DNA from: Chitinophaga pinensis
Lineage (GTDB): Bacteria; Pseudomonadota; Gammaproteobacteria; Burkholderiales; SG8-41
Assembly (NCBI GenBank): GCA_943329075.2
Contig: CALQCM020000010.1
Span: 34,782-98,781 of the forward strand
Length of the DNA: 64,000 nucleotides
Direction: 5' to 3'
Shown: piece by piece, positions 38,141-46,882 of the stretch
How positions within the stretch are numbered: position 1 is the first letter of the stretch
Layout of the letters: each line of letters opens with the position of its first letter
The notes under the pieces: model-generated
What the model was told of the DNA's origin: nothing
The model's input: the letters and a program-made list of their open reading frames with translations, nothing else
Databases searched by the model: none
Program-made: the position numbers and the translations under genes

Positions 38141-39130
38141 ATGAAACCCCGTTCGCTCGCTGTAGTGTTGGTTTGCGCGCTGGTGATGGCGGGCTGCGCC
38201 TCAACGCGCAGCCCGGCCCCCGTTTCCGACCGCACGCAGCCTTCAACTTCAACACAAGCGGCGGCCAAACCGGCGCCGGCGGCCGCAACCGCAACCGCTG
38301 CTGCGGCCGCCCGCGAACCGGACACGCGGCCGGAAACCTACACTGTCAAACGCGGCGACACGCTCTTCTCGATCGCACTCGATCACGGCCTCGACTACAA
38401 AGATCTCGCTGAATGGAATGCGATCGACAATCCGAATGTGATCCGCAGCGGCCAGCAATTCCGACTGCGCGCCCCGGTTTCAGCCGCGGTGGCCACTCCG
38501 CTGAAAACGGCGCCGGCCATTCAGGGCAAACCGGTCAGCGCTGCCGCATTGCCGCCGGCGACCAGCGCTGCACCGGTTGCGGGCGAGGCGGTGAAGTCGC
38601 AACCGAAAGGCGTCAAGCTGCCGTATTCCGAGCAGGCGCTGGCCCAGTTGTCGGGGGCGGCGCTCAAGCCGCCGGTCGTCGCGGTCGCGCCCGCGGCAAA
38701 AGCGGAGCCACGGGTCGAGGAGAAGCCGGCGGTCAGCGAGGATGACGACGAAAAAATCGAGTGGAACTGGCCAACGGCGGGCAAGCTGCTCAGCACGTTC
38801 AACGAGTCGACCAATCTCAAGGGTATCGGCATTGCCGGCAAACAGGGGCAGGCGATCAATGCCAGCGCGCCGGGCAAGGTCCTCTACAGCGGCGATGGCA
38901 TACGCGGTTACGGCAAGCTCGTCATCATCAAACACAACAAGGTTTTCCTCAGCGTCTATGCGCACAACAGCGTGGTGACGGTGAAAGAAGGACAGTCGGT
39001 GGTGAAGGGCCAGAAGATCGCTGAGATGGGCAACAGCGACTCCGACCAGGTCAAACTGCATTTCGAGATCCGCCGCTTCGGCAAGCCGGTCGATCCAATG
39101 CGCATGCTGCCGGGCGACAAGCCGGGCTGA
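38141..39130 (+). CDS. nlpD: NlpD-type lipoprotein with LysM and degenerate LytM (M23) domain
   Basis: 329 residues. Lipobox ending at Cys19 (LVMAGC) places it in an outer-membrane lipid anchor. A low-complexity Ala/Pro linker is followed by a LysM domain (ETYTVKRGDTLFSIAL, about 67-110), another linker, and a LytM domain (about 212-325). The metal-binding residues at the first LytM motif are replaced (NLKGIGIAGKQGQ), as in E. coli NlpD, which activates the amidase AmiC rather than cutting peptidoglycan. It lies 10 bases after pcm. Confidence 0.92.
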   Translation: MKPRSLAVVLVCALVMAGCASTRSPAPVSDRTQPSTSTQAAAKPAPAAATATAAAAAREPDTRPETYTVKRGDTLFSIALDHGLDYKDLAEWNAIDNPNVIRSGQQFRLRAPVSAAVATPLKTAPAIQGKPVSAAALPPATSAAPVAGEAVKSQPKGVKLPYSEQALAQLSGAALKPPVVAVAPAAKAEPRVEEKPAVSEDDDEKIEWNWPTAGKLLSTFNESTNLKGIGIAGKQGQAINASAPGKVLYSGDGIRGYGKLVIIKHNKVFLSVYAHNSVVTVKEGQSVVKGQKIAEMGNSDSDQVKLHFEIRRFGKPVDPMRMLPGDKPG

Positions 39131-39131
39131 T

Positions 39132-39210
39132 GATCTGCGCTTCCCGGGCCAGTATTTCGATCTCGAAGCAAACACTCATTACGGCTACTTCAGAGACTAC
39201 GATTCGAGTC
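39132..39210 (+). pseudogene. Remnant of an RHS-repeat protein end (left scar)
   Basis: Starting one base after the nlpD stop, the frame reads LRFPGQYFDLEANTHYG and YFRDYDSSQ. This is the RHS core consensus (PGQYxDxExGLxYNxFRxYD). It has no start of its own and is followed by unrelated sequence, so it is a short fragment. A chance match is possible over 26 residues, but the pattern is long. Confidence 0.5.
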
Positions 39211-39279
39211 AGAGTCGGCGCAGTAAATTCCATCCGCGAGAGCGGGAGCCCTCGACCGGCTGGCGCGCAAAAGGGTCTC

Positions 39280-39316
39280 TTGACGGGTTGATTGAATGTG
39301 GCTACGATGTAGCTAC
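39280..39316 (+). promoter_or_regulatory. Promoter and operator-like repeat for the RelB/YafQ pair
   Basis: TTGACG (39280-39285), 17 bases, then TACGAT (39303-39308). An inverted repeat GCTAC-GAT-GTAGC (39301-39313) and GTAGCTAC (39309-39316) overlap the -10, fitting autorepression by a RelB-like antitoxin. The start codon is about 110 bases downstream, with no other gene between. Confidence 0.5.
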
Positions 39317-39424
39317 GTTAATCCAAGTTGGGTTGCCGATGCTGTCGAGCAGTTGATGGCGATAGTATTAACCTCATGCTTCTGCTGGGGCTGACTGCCT
39401 GTGCAAGAGTGCGGATAGGTAATT

Positions 39425-39733
39425 ATGTTCTCGACACTTAAAACAACTGACGTACGTTCGCGGATTGAACCGGACTTGAAGGATCGCGCCAGCGAGGTGC
39501 TGGCTGCTTGCGGACTCAACCTGAGCGAAGCGATCCGGCTGTTTTTGCGCCAGGTCGTGGTTCAGGAGGGGCTGCCGTTTTCGGTAAAAACTCCTAACGC
39601 TACCACGATCGCAGCAATGAAAGAGGCCCGGTCAATGAAGCGCGCGACGTTCGGTTCCGCACAGGAGTTCTTCGATGACTTCGAAAAAGTCGGCGCAGCA
39701 AAAGCGCGCAAATCCGCCAAGAAACGCCGATAA
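39425..39733 (+). CDS. Type II antitoxin, RelB/DinJ family
   Basis: 102 residues. The ribbon-helix-helix is DVRSRIEPDLKDRASEVLAA then GLNLSEAIRLFLRQVVVQ (about 9-47), followed by the conserved GLPFSVKTPN of RelB/DinJ proteins. The C-terminus is basic (KARKSAKKRR). It overlaps the toxin gene by 59 bases, so the two are strongly coupled. It occupies the place where rpoS is usually found. Confidence 0.88.
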   Translation: MFSTLKTTDVRSRIEPDLKDRASEVLAACGLNLSEAIRLFLRQVVVQEGLPFSVKTPNATTIAAMKEARSMKRATFGSAQEFFDDFEKVGAAKARKSAKKRR

Positions 39734-39995
39734 GACCAAGCAGTTTCAAAAAGACTGGCAGCGCCTGAGCCATTCGGGCCGCTACGATATGCATCGCCTC
39801 AAGGAGGCGATGCTGCTTCTTATTGCCAACGATGCTCCCCTGCCGCCCGAGCACTTCGATCACGGACTTGCTGGCGATTGGGAAGGGTTTCGCGAGTGCC
39901 ACGTCGGTGGCGACTTCTTGCTAATCTACCAGTTGCGCGATGACGGATCTATCATCTTTGCGCGCACCGGGACGCATGCGGATTTATTCGAGTAG
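39675..39995 (+). CDS. Type II toxin, YafQ/RelE-family mRNA interferase
   Basis: 106 residues. After a basic N-terminus the YafQ fold is clear: FQKDWQRLSHSGRYDMHRL, LPPEHFDHGLAGDWEGFREC (about 57-76), LLIYQL and RTGTHADLF, where the His and Phe near the end correspond to catalytic YafQ residues. Such toxins cut mRNA on the ribosome. Start ATG 39675 lies within the antitoxin frame; a later start (e.g. TTG) would shorten the overlap, but no better SD was found. Confidence 0.87.
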   Translation: MTSKKSAQQKRANPPRNADKTKQFQKDWQRLSHSGRYDMHRLKEAMLLLIANDAPLPPEHFDHGLAGDWEGFRECHVGGDFLLIYQLRDDGSIIFARTGTHADLFE

Positions 39996-40176
39996 ACGCG
40001 GCGCCAGCCGCAAATAGAAGTCGGTCAGGAATAAGGAGAAAATCTTCTTCCACACCGGGTCACTTGTTGGTGCCGAATTCAAAAATCTCTCTCTGGGGGA
40101 GGGGGCTATTGAAGTATTGCCCGGCCACTACTTCGACAGGGAAACGAACTTTCAATTCAATGGCCGGCGGTGATGC
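39996..40176. pseudogene. Degraded segment with second RHS-like scar
   Basis: Between the toxin and the transglutaminase gene there is no complete gene. At 40111-40173 the frame reads EVLPGHYFDRETNFQFNGRR then TGA, resembling the same RHS core motif as the left scar (PGQYFDxET). The preceding part (40000-40110) has no coding signal. Confidence 0.4.
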
Positions 40177-42138
40177 CTAGGGCGCGGGAAGCGCCCGGAT
40201 TCGCGTCATCAAATCTTTTACGCCGGCATCCGTTGCCGTCGGGCCGTAACGCAACTCCACGTAATAGGCGCTGATCTGCTCTATGGCCTCACGCATTGCC
40301 GGCAGCATGGTGCCGGCGCGCCGTGAAAACGCCACCGGCCCCTCGCTGGGATGGCGGGTGACGCCGTGGCGCGCGAGTTTGGCGCAGAAGCGCGCGTAGG
40401 CGCGCACCAGTGGATCGGGCCGTTGCGCGCGCAGCCGGACGAGCATCAGGAGGCCGACGGCAAGCGTGATCGCGGTGGCCAGCATGAACATGACGGTGGC
40501 GAGTTTTTGCCAGGTTACGTTATCAATGCCGGCGCGTTCCATCAGCTGAAACTGCCGTTCCTGCGTGTATTCGAGCACGGTCTGGTTCCAGGTATTGGTC
40601 ACCGAATCCCAGGTCATGCGCGCGCGTTGCAGCCATTCGTATTCGCCGCGCAGCTGGCGCGGCAGCGACTCGGATTGCGGCACGGCGGAGGCCACGCCGG
40701 ATTCAACGCGGTTGGGCGACACTGCCCCGGTCGGGTCGACGCGTGTCCAGCCGCTGTCTTTGAACCAGACTTCGGTCCAGGCATGCGCATCGGCCTGCCG
40801 TACCGTCAGGTAGGAGCCGACGTAATTGATCTCACCGCCCTGATAGCCGGTCACCACGCGCGCCGGCACACCGCCGGCCCGCATCAATACCGCGAAGGCC
40901 GAAGCGTAGTGTTCGCAAAACCCGGCTTGCGTCGAAAACAAAAATTCATCGACCGGGTTGCCACCTAGTAGCGGCGGCGTCGTCGTGTAATAAAAGTTCT
41001 GCGTGCGAAACATCGACAGGACTGCGTTGGCGTAAGCGCGGTCGTCGACGGCATTTTTGCGCATGCGTTCGGCGAGTGCGGCGGTGCGCGGGTTGCTGCG
41101 GCCGGGCAGCGCCAGCGCGCGCTGGCGTTCGTAGTTGCTGAGTTCGGCGTTGTCGCGCCAGGCCGGTGATGACGTCATTTCGTAGCGCGTACGGCGCGTC
41201 ACCGGCGTCGGGTTGAGCAATTGAAAGTCGCCGGTCAGGCGCGCCGGCGCCGGCGCGCGGGTCGGCAGGTCAAGGGCGAACAGCCAGCGGCGGCTGTGCG
41301 GTTCGACCGTCACTGTGTATTCGATCGGCGTACCCGAGCGTTCGACTTCGCGTTGCAACTGGTTGCCCAGGCGCGAGGCGCTCCAGGTGTAACCGTCGAA
41401 ATCCCACATCACCGGGCCGCGCCAGTAGAGCTGGTTGGGGCGCGGCACCTCGGAGCGGAAGCTGGCGCGCAGGGCGACGGCATCCGAGGTCAGCAATTTG
41501 CTCACGCTGCCGGGCGACATTTCATCCGACAGGCCGGTGGTGCCCGAGAGCGCATCCTGCGGCATCCCCCACAGCGGCCCGGAGATGCGCGGAAACAGCA
41601 CGAACAGCACCAGCATCAGCGGGATCGATTGCAGCAGCATGAAGCCGGCGCTGCGGAACTGGTAGCGATAGCCGGGTTGCTGCTGCCGGAACTGGAAACC
41701 GATCAGCGTCGCGGTGATGACCCAGACGACGACGAGCAGATAAAGCGCTGTGGGGATCGATTGCGAATAAAGAAAATTGGTGATGACGAGGAAGTAGCAG
41801 AGGAACACCAGCACCATGGCGTCGCGCAGCGCGGCCATCTCAAGCAGTTTCAGCGCCAGCATCACGACCAGCAGCGTGACGCCGGAATCGCGGCCCATCA
41901 GACGCCCGTAATGAATATAAATGCCGCCGACGGTGCCGCCGGCGATGATGAAGAGCAGCCATTTCGGCGGCATATGCAGCGCGTGCCAGGTGATATAGAC
42001 GCGCCACGCCAGCAACATGACCGCCAGCAGCGTGACCCACCACGGCAGGCGTTCAACATGCGGCAGCGTCACCAGCGTCAGTGCGAGCAGCAGCCAGCCG
42101 ACCTGTCCCGGATGCAGACGTTCCTTCACGGCATTCAT
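40177..42138 (-). CDS. Transglutaminase-like TgpA-family membrane protein
   Basis: 653 residues. N-terminal DUF3488 region with about six membrane helices (residues 12-190) precedes a transglutaminase core with the triad Cys408 (TQAGFCEHYASAF), His (DAHAWTEVWF, about 445) and Asp (RVDPTGAV, about 465). A further membrane helix (about 545-565) and a DUF4129 tail follow. Pseudomonas TgpA is needed for viability, possibly acting on cell-wall or surface proteins. It follows the DUF58 gene with an ATGA-type overlap and forms part of the MoxR-DUF58-TgpA operon. Confidence 0.92.
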   Translation of the reverse strand: MNAVKERLHPGQVGWLLLALTLVTLPHVERLPWWVTLLAVMLLAWRVYITWHALHMPPKWLLFIIAGGTVGGIYIHYGRLMGRDSGVTLLVVMLALKLLEMAALRDAMVLVFLCYFLVITNFLYSQSIPTALYLLVVVWVITATLIGFQFRQQQPGYRYQFRSAGFMLLQSIPLMLVLFVLFPRISGPLWGMPQDALSGTTGLSDEMSPGSVSKLLTSDAVALRASFRSEVPRPNQLYWRGPVMWDFDGYTWSASRLGNQLQREVERSGTPIEYTVTVEPHSRRWLFALDLPTRAPAPARLTGDFQLLNPTPVTRRTRYEMTSSPAWRDNAELSNYERQRALALPGRSNPRTAALAERMRKNAVDDRAYANAVLSMFRTQNFYYTTTPPLLGGNPVDEFLFSTQAGFCEHYASAFAVLMRAGGVPARVVTGYQGGEINYVGSYLTVRQADAHAWTEVWFKDSGWTRVDPTGAVSPNRVESGVASAVPQSESLPRQLRGEYEWLQRARMTWDSVTNTWNQTVLEYTQERQFQLMERAGIDNVTWQKLATVMFMLATAITLAVGLLMLVRLRAQRPDPLVRAYARFCAKLARHGVTRHPSEGPVAFSRRAGTMLPAMREAIEQISAYYVELRYGPTATDAGVKDLMTRIRALPAP

Positions 42139-43190
42139 GCGGTGCGCCCCAGTTCATGCAGCGCGAGTGCTTCAAGACAGCGTTCGCGTTGCGCATCACC
42201 CGGCGCCGGCGGCAACTCGATGCCGGGCAGACGCAGGCCGAAACTGATGGAGGTGGCATGCGCGTCGATCACCCAGCGCGTCAGGCGCGACAGACGCGCC
42301 TCGGTGCCGAGCGTTGCCGCGGTGGCGCGCCAGTCCAGCCACAGTTCTGTATCGGCGCGGCCGCTGAACTGCTTGGTCATCAGGCCCTGATCGCGCGCCG
42401 CGGCTTTCCAGGCGATATGCCGCGGCGAGTCGCCGGGATTGTAGGAACGCAAGCCGGCAAAGTCCTCCTGGCCGGCACCATGTGACATGCCCAGACCGTG
42501 ATGTGCTTCCGGCACCGGCAGCGGCGGTGCGGCCACTTCGATGCGCGGATAGACGGTGCAGCGGATGTCGAGATCGGCGTAGGCCCAGGCATAACAAAGC
42601 CCGAGCGGAAAGCGCGTGAACACGGTGATGCGTCCGGGGCGCAGCACGCCGCGCCGCAGCGCTGGAATGGCAACGCGCGCATGCGTGCTTTGATGCGCCG
42701 GCACGTCGATGTAAATCTCATGTCTGCCGTCGCGCGTGACGCCGATGCTGTAACGGAACAGCGCGCCGGGGTTTTCGAAGATCAATGTGAAGTGCGCATG
42801 TTCACCGCAAAAAACCGGTTCGACGCGGCCGGCGGAAATTTTCAGGCGTGCCAGATTGCGGAAGGTGTGCAGGATCGAATTGACGCCGAGGGCGGCCAGC
42901 AGAAACGTCAGCACGAAGCCAAGGCTCAGGTTGTAGTTGATCGAGCCGGTCAGCATCAACAGCAGGGCAACGAGGTAGATCACGCCGTAGCGCGAGGGCA
43001 GGATGAAAATGCGGCGCTGCGCCAGCACGATGCTGCCGCTCTGTGCACCGTGCAACTGGAACAGCCAGCGGTCGAAGTAACCGCGGATTTTTCGATAAGG
43101 CGCGCCCAGCGGACGCAGCAACAACCACCAGCGGGATGCGTTTGGCGGCGGCTCGTAGGTGTAACTGCCGATGGGCTGCGGGGTTTCCAC
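42135..43190 (-). CDS. DUF58 family protein
   Basis: 351 residues. Two membrane segments near 70-105 are followed by a DUF58 core with YNPGDSPRHIAWKAAARDQGL (about 255-275), a diagnostic stretch within a von Willebrand-like fold. DUF58 proteins are encoded beside MoxR ATPases and are thought to form assembly or chaperone systems for envelope enzymes. Here it is 18 bases after moxR and overlaps the TgpA-like gene by 4 bases. Confidence 0.9.
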   Translation of the reverse strand: METPQPIGSYTYEPPPNASRWWLLLRPLGAPYRKIRGYFDRWLFQLHGAQSGSIVLAQRRIFILPSRYGVIYLVALLLMLTGSINYNLSLGFVLTFLLAALGVNSILHTFRNLARLKISAGRVEPVFCGEHAHFTLIFENPGALFRYSIGVTRDGRHEIYIDVPAHQSTHARVAIPALRRGVLRPGRITVFTRFPLGLCYAWAYADLDIRCTVYPRIEVAAPPLPVPEAHHGLGMSHGAGQEDFAGLRSYNPGDSPRHIAWKAAARDQGLMTKQFSGRADTELWLDWRATAATLGTEARLSRLTRWVIDAHATSISFGLRLPGIELPPAPGDAQRERCLEALALHELGRTA

Positions 43191-43208
43191 GCGTCGCCGC
43201 TCAAATAT

Positions 43209-44129
43209 CTAGGGGATGGGCACGGCTTCGATGAGATTTTCCGAGACTGCCGCGCCGTTGATGCGCGTGCTGTCGCGTGCCACGAACAGGCGGTGGCCAA
43301 CGACTCCCGGCACGATCGCCTGCAGATCTTCCGGCAGCACCTGGTTGCGGCCTTCCATCAAGGCCCAGGCGCGCGCGGCAGCGAGCAGGGCGAGTGCGGC
43401 GCGCGGCGACAGACCGCTGACGTAGTCCGGCGATTTGCGGCTGTAATCGACCAGCGCCTGCAGGTAATCGAGCAGGGCGCCGGAGACATGCACCGCGCGC
43501 GCAGCGGTTTGCGCCGCCGCCAGTTCTTCGGGCAGCAGGCAGGGCGTCAGTTTCGGCAGCAGATCACGACGGTCAGCACCCTGCAGCAGCGCGCGTTCGG
43601 CGCCGGCGTCCGGGTAACCGAGTTCGATGCGCATCAGAAAGCGGTCGAGCTGCGATTCGGGCAGCGGGAAGGTGCCGATCTGGTTCGACGGGTTTTGCGT
43701 GGCGATGACAAAAAACGGTTCGGGCAGCGGGCGGGTCTCACCTTCCGCGGTGACCTGGTGTTCCTCCATCGCTTCGAGCAGCGCGCTTTGCGTTTTCGGG
43801 GTGGCGCGGTTGACCTCGTCGGCGAGGATCACCTGCGAAAAAATCGGCCCCGGATGAAAACGGAAACGGCCGCTTTCGCGTTCATAGATTGAGACGCCGA
43901 GGATGTCTGCCGGCAGCAGGTCGCTGGTGAACTGGATGCGCTGAAACTGCAGTCCGAGCACCACGGCGAGCGTGTGTGCGAGGGTGGTCTTGCCGACGCC
44001 GGGGATGTCTTCGATCAGCAGGTGGCCGCGTGCGAGCAGGCAGGCCACGGCTAGGCGGATCTGGCGCTCCTTGCCGAGGATGACCTGGCTGATGTGTTTG
44101 ACGACGTTGTCGATTTTTTCGCGATGCAT
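43209..44129 (-). CDS. MoxR-family AAA ATPase
   Basis: 306 residues from ATG 44129 (MHREKIDNVVKHISQVILGK). Walker A GVGKTT (about 44-49), Walker B with VILADEVNRATPKTQSALLEAMEE (about 107-130), sensor ATQNPSNQIGTFPLPESQLDRF and the C-terminal lid (LSPRAALALLAAARAWALMEG). A much longer open frame extends upstream but is antisense to the deacetylase gene. It probably remodels the DUF58/TgpA partners downstream. Confidence 0.93.
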   Translation of the reverse strand: MHREKIDNVVKHISQVILGKERQIRLAVACLLARGHLLIEDIPGVGKTTLAHTLAVVLGLQFQRIQFTSDLLPADILGVSIYERESGRFRFHPGPIFSQVILADEVNRATPKTQSALLEAMEEHQVTAEGETRPLPEPFFVIATQNPSNQIGTFPLPESQLDRFLMRIELGYPDAGAERALLQGADRRDLLPKLTPCLLPEELAAAQTAARAVHVSGALLDYLQALVDYSRKSPDYVSGLSPRAALALLAAARAWALMEGRNQVLPEDLQAIVPGVVGHRLFVARDSTRINGAAVSENLIEAVPIP

Positions 44130-44252
44130 CCGCGCTATTGTATCTTTGTAATGTTTCACGTGCTTGTGCCGCCACGGCCCGTCATATCCCTGCCCGCTTG
44201 GACAAGGCCGGGGCTCGCAGCTAATATGGCAACTCGATATCGGGAGCCTGTT

Positions 44253-45176
44253 TTGAACACCGCATTTATCACCCACACGGATTGCCAGTTGCACGACATG
44301 GGTGCGATGCATCCTGAATGTCCGCAGCGCCTGCCGGCGGTGCAGGATCAGTTGATCGCCTCGGGCATCAGCGACCATCTGCTGCACGTCGAGGCGCCGC
44401 TGGCGACGCGCGCGCAGCTGGAGCGTGTGCACGAGGCGTGGTACATCGACAGCGTCGAGGAACAGTCGCCGCAGCGCGGCATCGTGCATCTGGACCCCGA
44501 CACGGCGATGTGTCCCGCCAGTCTGAATGCGGCATTGCGTGCCGCCGGCGCCGGTGTGCTGGCGACCGACATGGTGATCGCAGGGGAAGCGACCAACGCC
44601 TTTTGCAACATACGGCCGCCGGGCCACCATGCCGAGCGCGGGCGGGCGATGGGATTCTGCATTTTCAATAGCGTCGCCGTGGCAGCGGCGCACGCGCTTG
44701 ACCATCATGGCCTCAAACGCGTCGCCATCGTCGATTTCGATGTGCACCACGGCAACGGTACCGAGGAGATTTTTCGGGACGATGAACGCGTCATGATGGT
44801 GTCCACCTTCCAGCACCCGTTTTATCCCTACAGCGGCACCGAGGGGCGCTCCGAGCGCATGGTGAACATTCCGCTGGCGGCCTATAGCGGCGGCGTCGAA
44901 TTCCGCGCCGCGGTCGAGACCTGGTGGCTGCCGGCGCTGGAGAAATTCAAACCGGAAATGCTGTTCATCTCGGCGGGCTTCGACGCGCACCGCGAAGACG
45001 ATCTGGCCATGATGAAACTGGTCGAGGCCGATTACACCTGGGTCACGCAGCAGTTGCGCCAGGTGGCCGACCGCCATGCCGGCGGGCGCATTGTTTCGCT
45101 GCTCGAAGGCGGTTACAACCTGCACGCGCTGGGGCGCAGCGCGGCGGTCCATCTGAAGGTGTTGAGCGGTCTTTGA
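44253..45176 (+). CDS. Histone-deacetylase-family amidohydrolase
   Basis: 307 residues from TTG 44253, giving MNTAFITHTDCQLHDMG, the usual family start, with GGGAG upstream; ATG 44226 is an alternative. Zinc and catalytic residues appear in RPPGHHAERGRAMGFC (His-His pair), VDFDVHHGNGTEEIF and SAGFDAHREDDL. Bacterial members (AcuC/APAH types) deacetylate small amines or proteins; the substrate is unknown. It diverges from the moxR operon. Confidence 0.9.
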   Translation: MNTAFITHTDCQLHDMGAMHPECPQRLPAVQDQLIASGISDHLLHVEAPLATRAQLERVHEAWYIDSVEEQSPQRGIVHLDPDTAMCPASLNAALRAAGAGVLATDMVIAGEATNAFCNIRPPGHHAERGRAMGFCIFNSVAVAAAHALDHHGLKRVAIVDFDVHHGNGTEEIFRDDERVMMVSTFQHPFYPYSGTEGRSERMVNIPLAAYSGGVEFRAAVETWWLPALEKFKPEMLFISAGFDAHREDDLAMMKLVEADYTWVTQQLRQVADRHAGGRIVSLLEGGYNLHALGRSAAVHLKVLSGL

Positions 45177-45236
45177 TCCGCGCCGCCGCGCTGGCGGCGC
45201 GGCGGATCAAGCGCGGTGGCGTGCCGCCGGCCCGGC

Positions 45237-45605
45237 TCAGGGCATCCAGATTGCCGCAAACGCATTGCGGCCTTCGGCGACCAGAATATTGTAGGTGCGG
45301 CAGGCGGCATCGGTGGTCATGACTTCGAGGCCGATGCGCGCCTCGTAGAGGCTGCGCGAGAGCGACGGGTGTGGAAATTTCTGCGTCGGGCCGGTGCCAA
45401 GCAGCACGATTTCAGGCTGCAGGCCGCGCAGGAAGGCAAAGTGCTCGGCGGCGAGGTCTTCCCAGCGCTGCGGCCACTCAAACAGCAGGCGGTCGCCACT
45501 GACGACGAGGCATTTCTCATGCCGCGTGCGGTTGATCTCGACATAGCCTTTGCCGTAGCCGGTAAAGACATTGCGGCCGGGGGCGGTTTCAAGTTGGAAT
45601 TTCAT
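45237..45605 (-). CDS. Mth938-like/DUF498 domain protein
   Basis: 122 residues, a single Mth938 domain. Characteristic pieces are [20 protein letters not shown] (about 16-35), [19 protein letters not shown] and [16 protein letters not shown] (about 64-79). The human relative NDUFAF3 assists complex I assembly, but bacterial members are uncharacterised. It diverges from alaC and converges on the deacetylase-like gene. Confidence 0.85.
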   Translation of the reverse strand: MKFQLETAPGRNVFTGYGKGYVEINRTRHEKCLVVSGDRLLFEWPQRWEDLAAEHFAFLRGLQPEIVLLGTGPTQKFPHPSLSRSLYEARIGLEVMTTDAACRTYNILVAEGRNAFAAIWMP

Positions 45606-45697
45606 TCGATTCGGAATTGCCGCAGGAGGCGGTGTCGGCTAAAATTATATGCTTTTTCACGCCCTTACACGCGAAACGAAACGAAAAGTCCAAGCCT

Positions 45698-46882
45698 ATG
45701 GAAGAGTTCTCCCGGATCAAACGCCTGCCGCCCTATGTCTTCAATATCACGGGTGAACTGAAAGCCGCCGCCCGCAAGCGCGGCGAAGACATCATCGACC
45801 TGTCGATGGGCAATCCCGACCAGCCGACGCCGCAGCATATCGTCGACAAATTGATCGAGAGCGTGCAGCGCCCCGATACCCATCGGTATTCGGTGTCGAA
45901 GGGTATTCCGCGCCTGCGTCGCGCGATCTGCAATTGGTACAAGACCCGCTTCAACGTCGAATTCGATCCTGATTCGGAAGCCATCGTCACCATCGGCTCG
46001 AAGGAGGGCATTGCGCACCTCGCATTGGCGACCCTCGATCAGGGCGATATCGTGCTGGTGCCGAATCCGAGTTATCCGATCCACATCTACGGCCCGGTGA
46101 TTGCCGGTGCGGATATCCGCCACGTGCCGATGATCGCCGGCGTGGATTTCTTCGACGAACTCGAACGCGCCATCCGCGATTCGTATCCGAAGCCGAAGAT
46201 GCTGATCTGCAATTTCCCCGGCAACCCGACCACGCAATGCGTCGACCTGTCGTTTTTCGAGCGCCTGGTGGCGATTGCGCGCGAACATCACATTTATGTG
46301 GTGCATGATCTCGCCTATGCGGACATCGTGTTCGATGGCTACCGCGCGCCGTCGATCATGGAGGTGCCGGGGGCGCGTGACATCGCGGTCGAGTTCTTCA
46401 CGCTGTCGAAAAGCTACAACATGGCGGGCTGGCGGGTCGGTTGCATGGTCGGTAACAAGGACCTTGTCACCGCGCTGGCGCGCATGAAGAGCTATCACGA
46501 CTACGGCACCTTCACACCGATCCAGGTGGCGTCGATCATCGCGCTGGAAGGCCCGCAGGAGTGCGTCGAGGAAGTGCGCGCGATGTACCAGAAGCGACGT
46601 GACGTCATGTGCGCCGGCCTGCAGGCGGCCGGCTGGCACGTCGAAATTCCGAAAGCGACGATGTATATCTGGGCAAAGATCCCCGAGCCGTACGCGAAGA
46701 TGGGTTCGCTCGAGTTTTCCAAGAAGCTGCTGAATGAAGCGCGCGTCGCAGTCTCGCCCGGCATCGGCTTCGGCGAATACGGCGACGATCATGTTCGTTT
46801 TGCCCTGATCGAGAATGAAGCACGTTCACGCCAGGCGGTGCGCGGCATCAAGGAAATGTTCCGGAAGGACGGTTTGTTATGA
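45698..46882 (+). CDS. alaC: Alanine-synthesising aminotransferase AlaC
   Basis: 394 residues from ATG 45698 ([20 protein letters not shown]). A class I PLP aminotransferase: Schiff-base lysine Lys238 in [26 protein letters not shown] before it, and the [16 protein letters not shown] segment containing the PLP-binding Asp/Tyr. The N-terminus matches AlaC, which makes alanine from pyruvate and glutamate. It overlaps hom by 4 bases, joining it to threonine synthesis. Confidence 0.93.
   Translation: MEEFSRIKRLPPYVFNITGELKAAARKRGEDIIDLSMGNPDQPTPQHIVDKLIESVQRPDTHRYSVSKGIPRLRRAICNWYKTRFNVEFDPDSEAIVTIGSKEGIAHLALATLDQGDIVLVPNPSYPIHIYGPVIAGADIRHVPMIAGVDFFDELERAIRDSYPKPKMLICNFPGNPTTQCVDLSFFERLVAIAREHHIYVVHDLAYADIVFDGYRAPSIMEVPGARDIAVEFFTLSKSYNMAGWRVGCMVGNKDLVTALARMKSYHDYGTFTPIQVASIIALEGPQECVEEVRAMYQKRRDVMCAGLQAAGWHVEIPKATMYIWAKIPEPYAKMGSLEFSKKLLNEARVAVSPGIGFGEYGDDHVRFALIENEARSRQAVRGIKEMFRKDGLL

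Noticed and set aside
43209..45152. 647-codon minus-strand frame containing MoxR
   Set aside because: Only the part from 44129 matches MoxR. The rest is antisense to the deacetylase-like gene.
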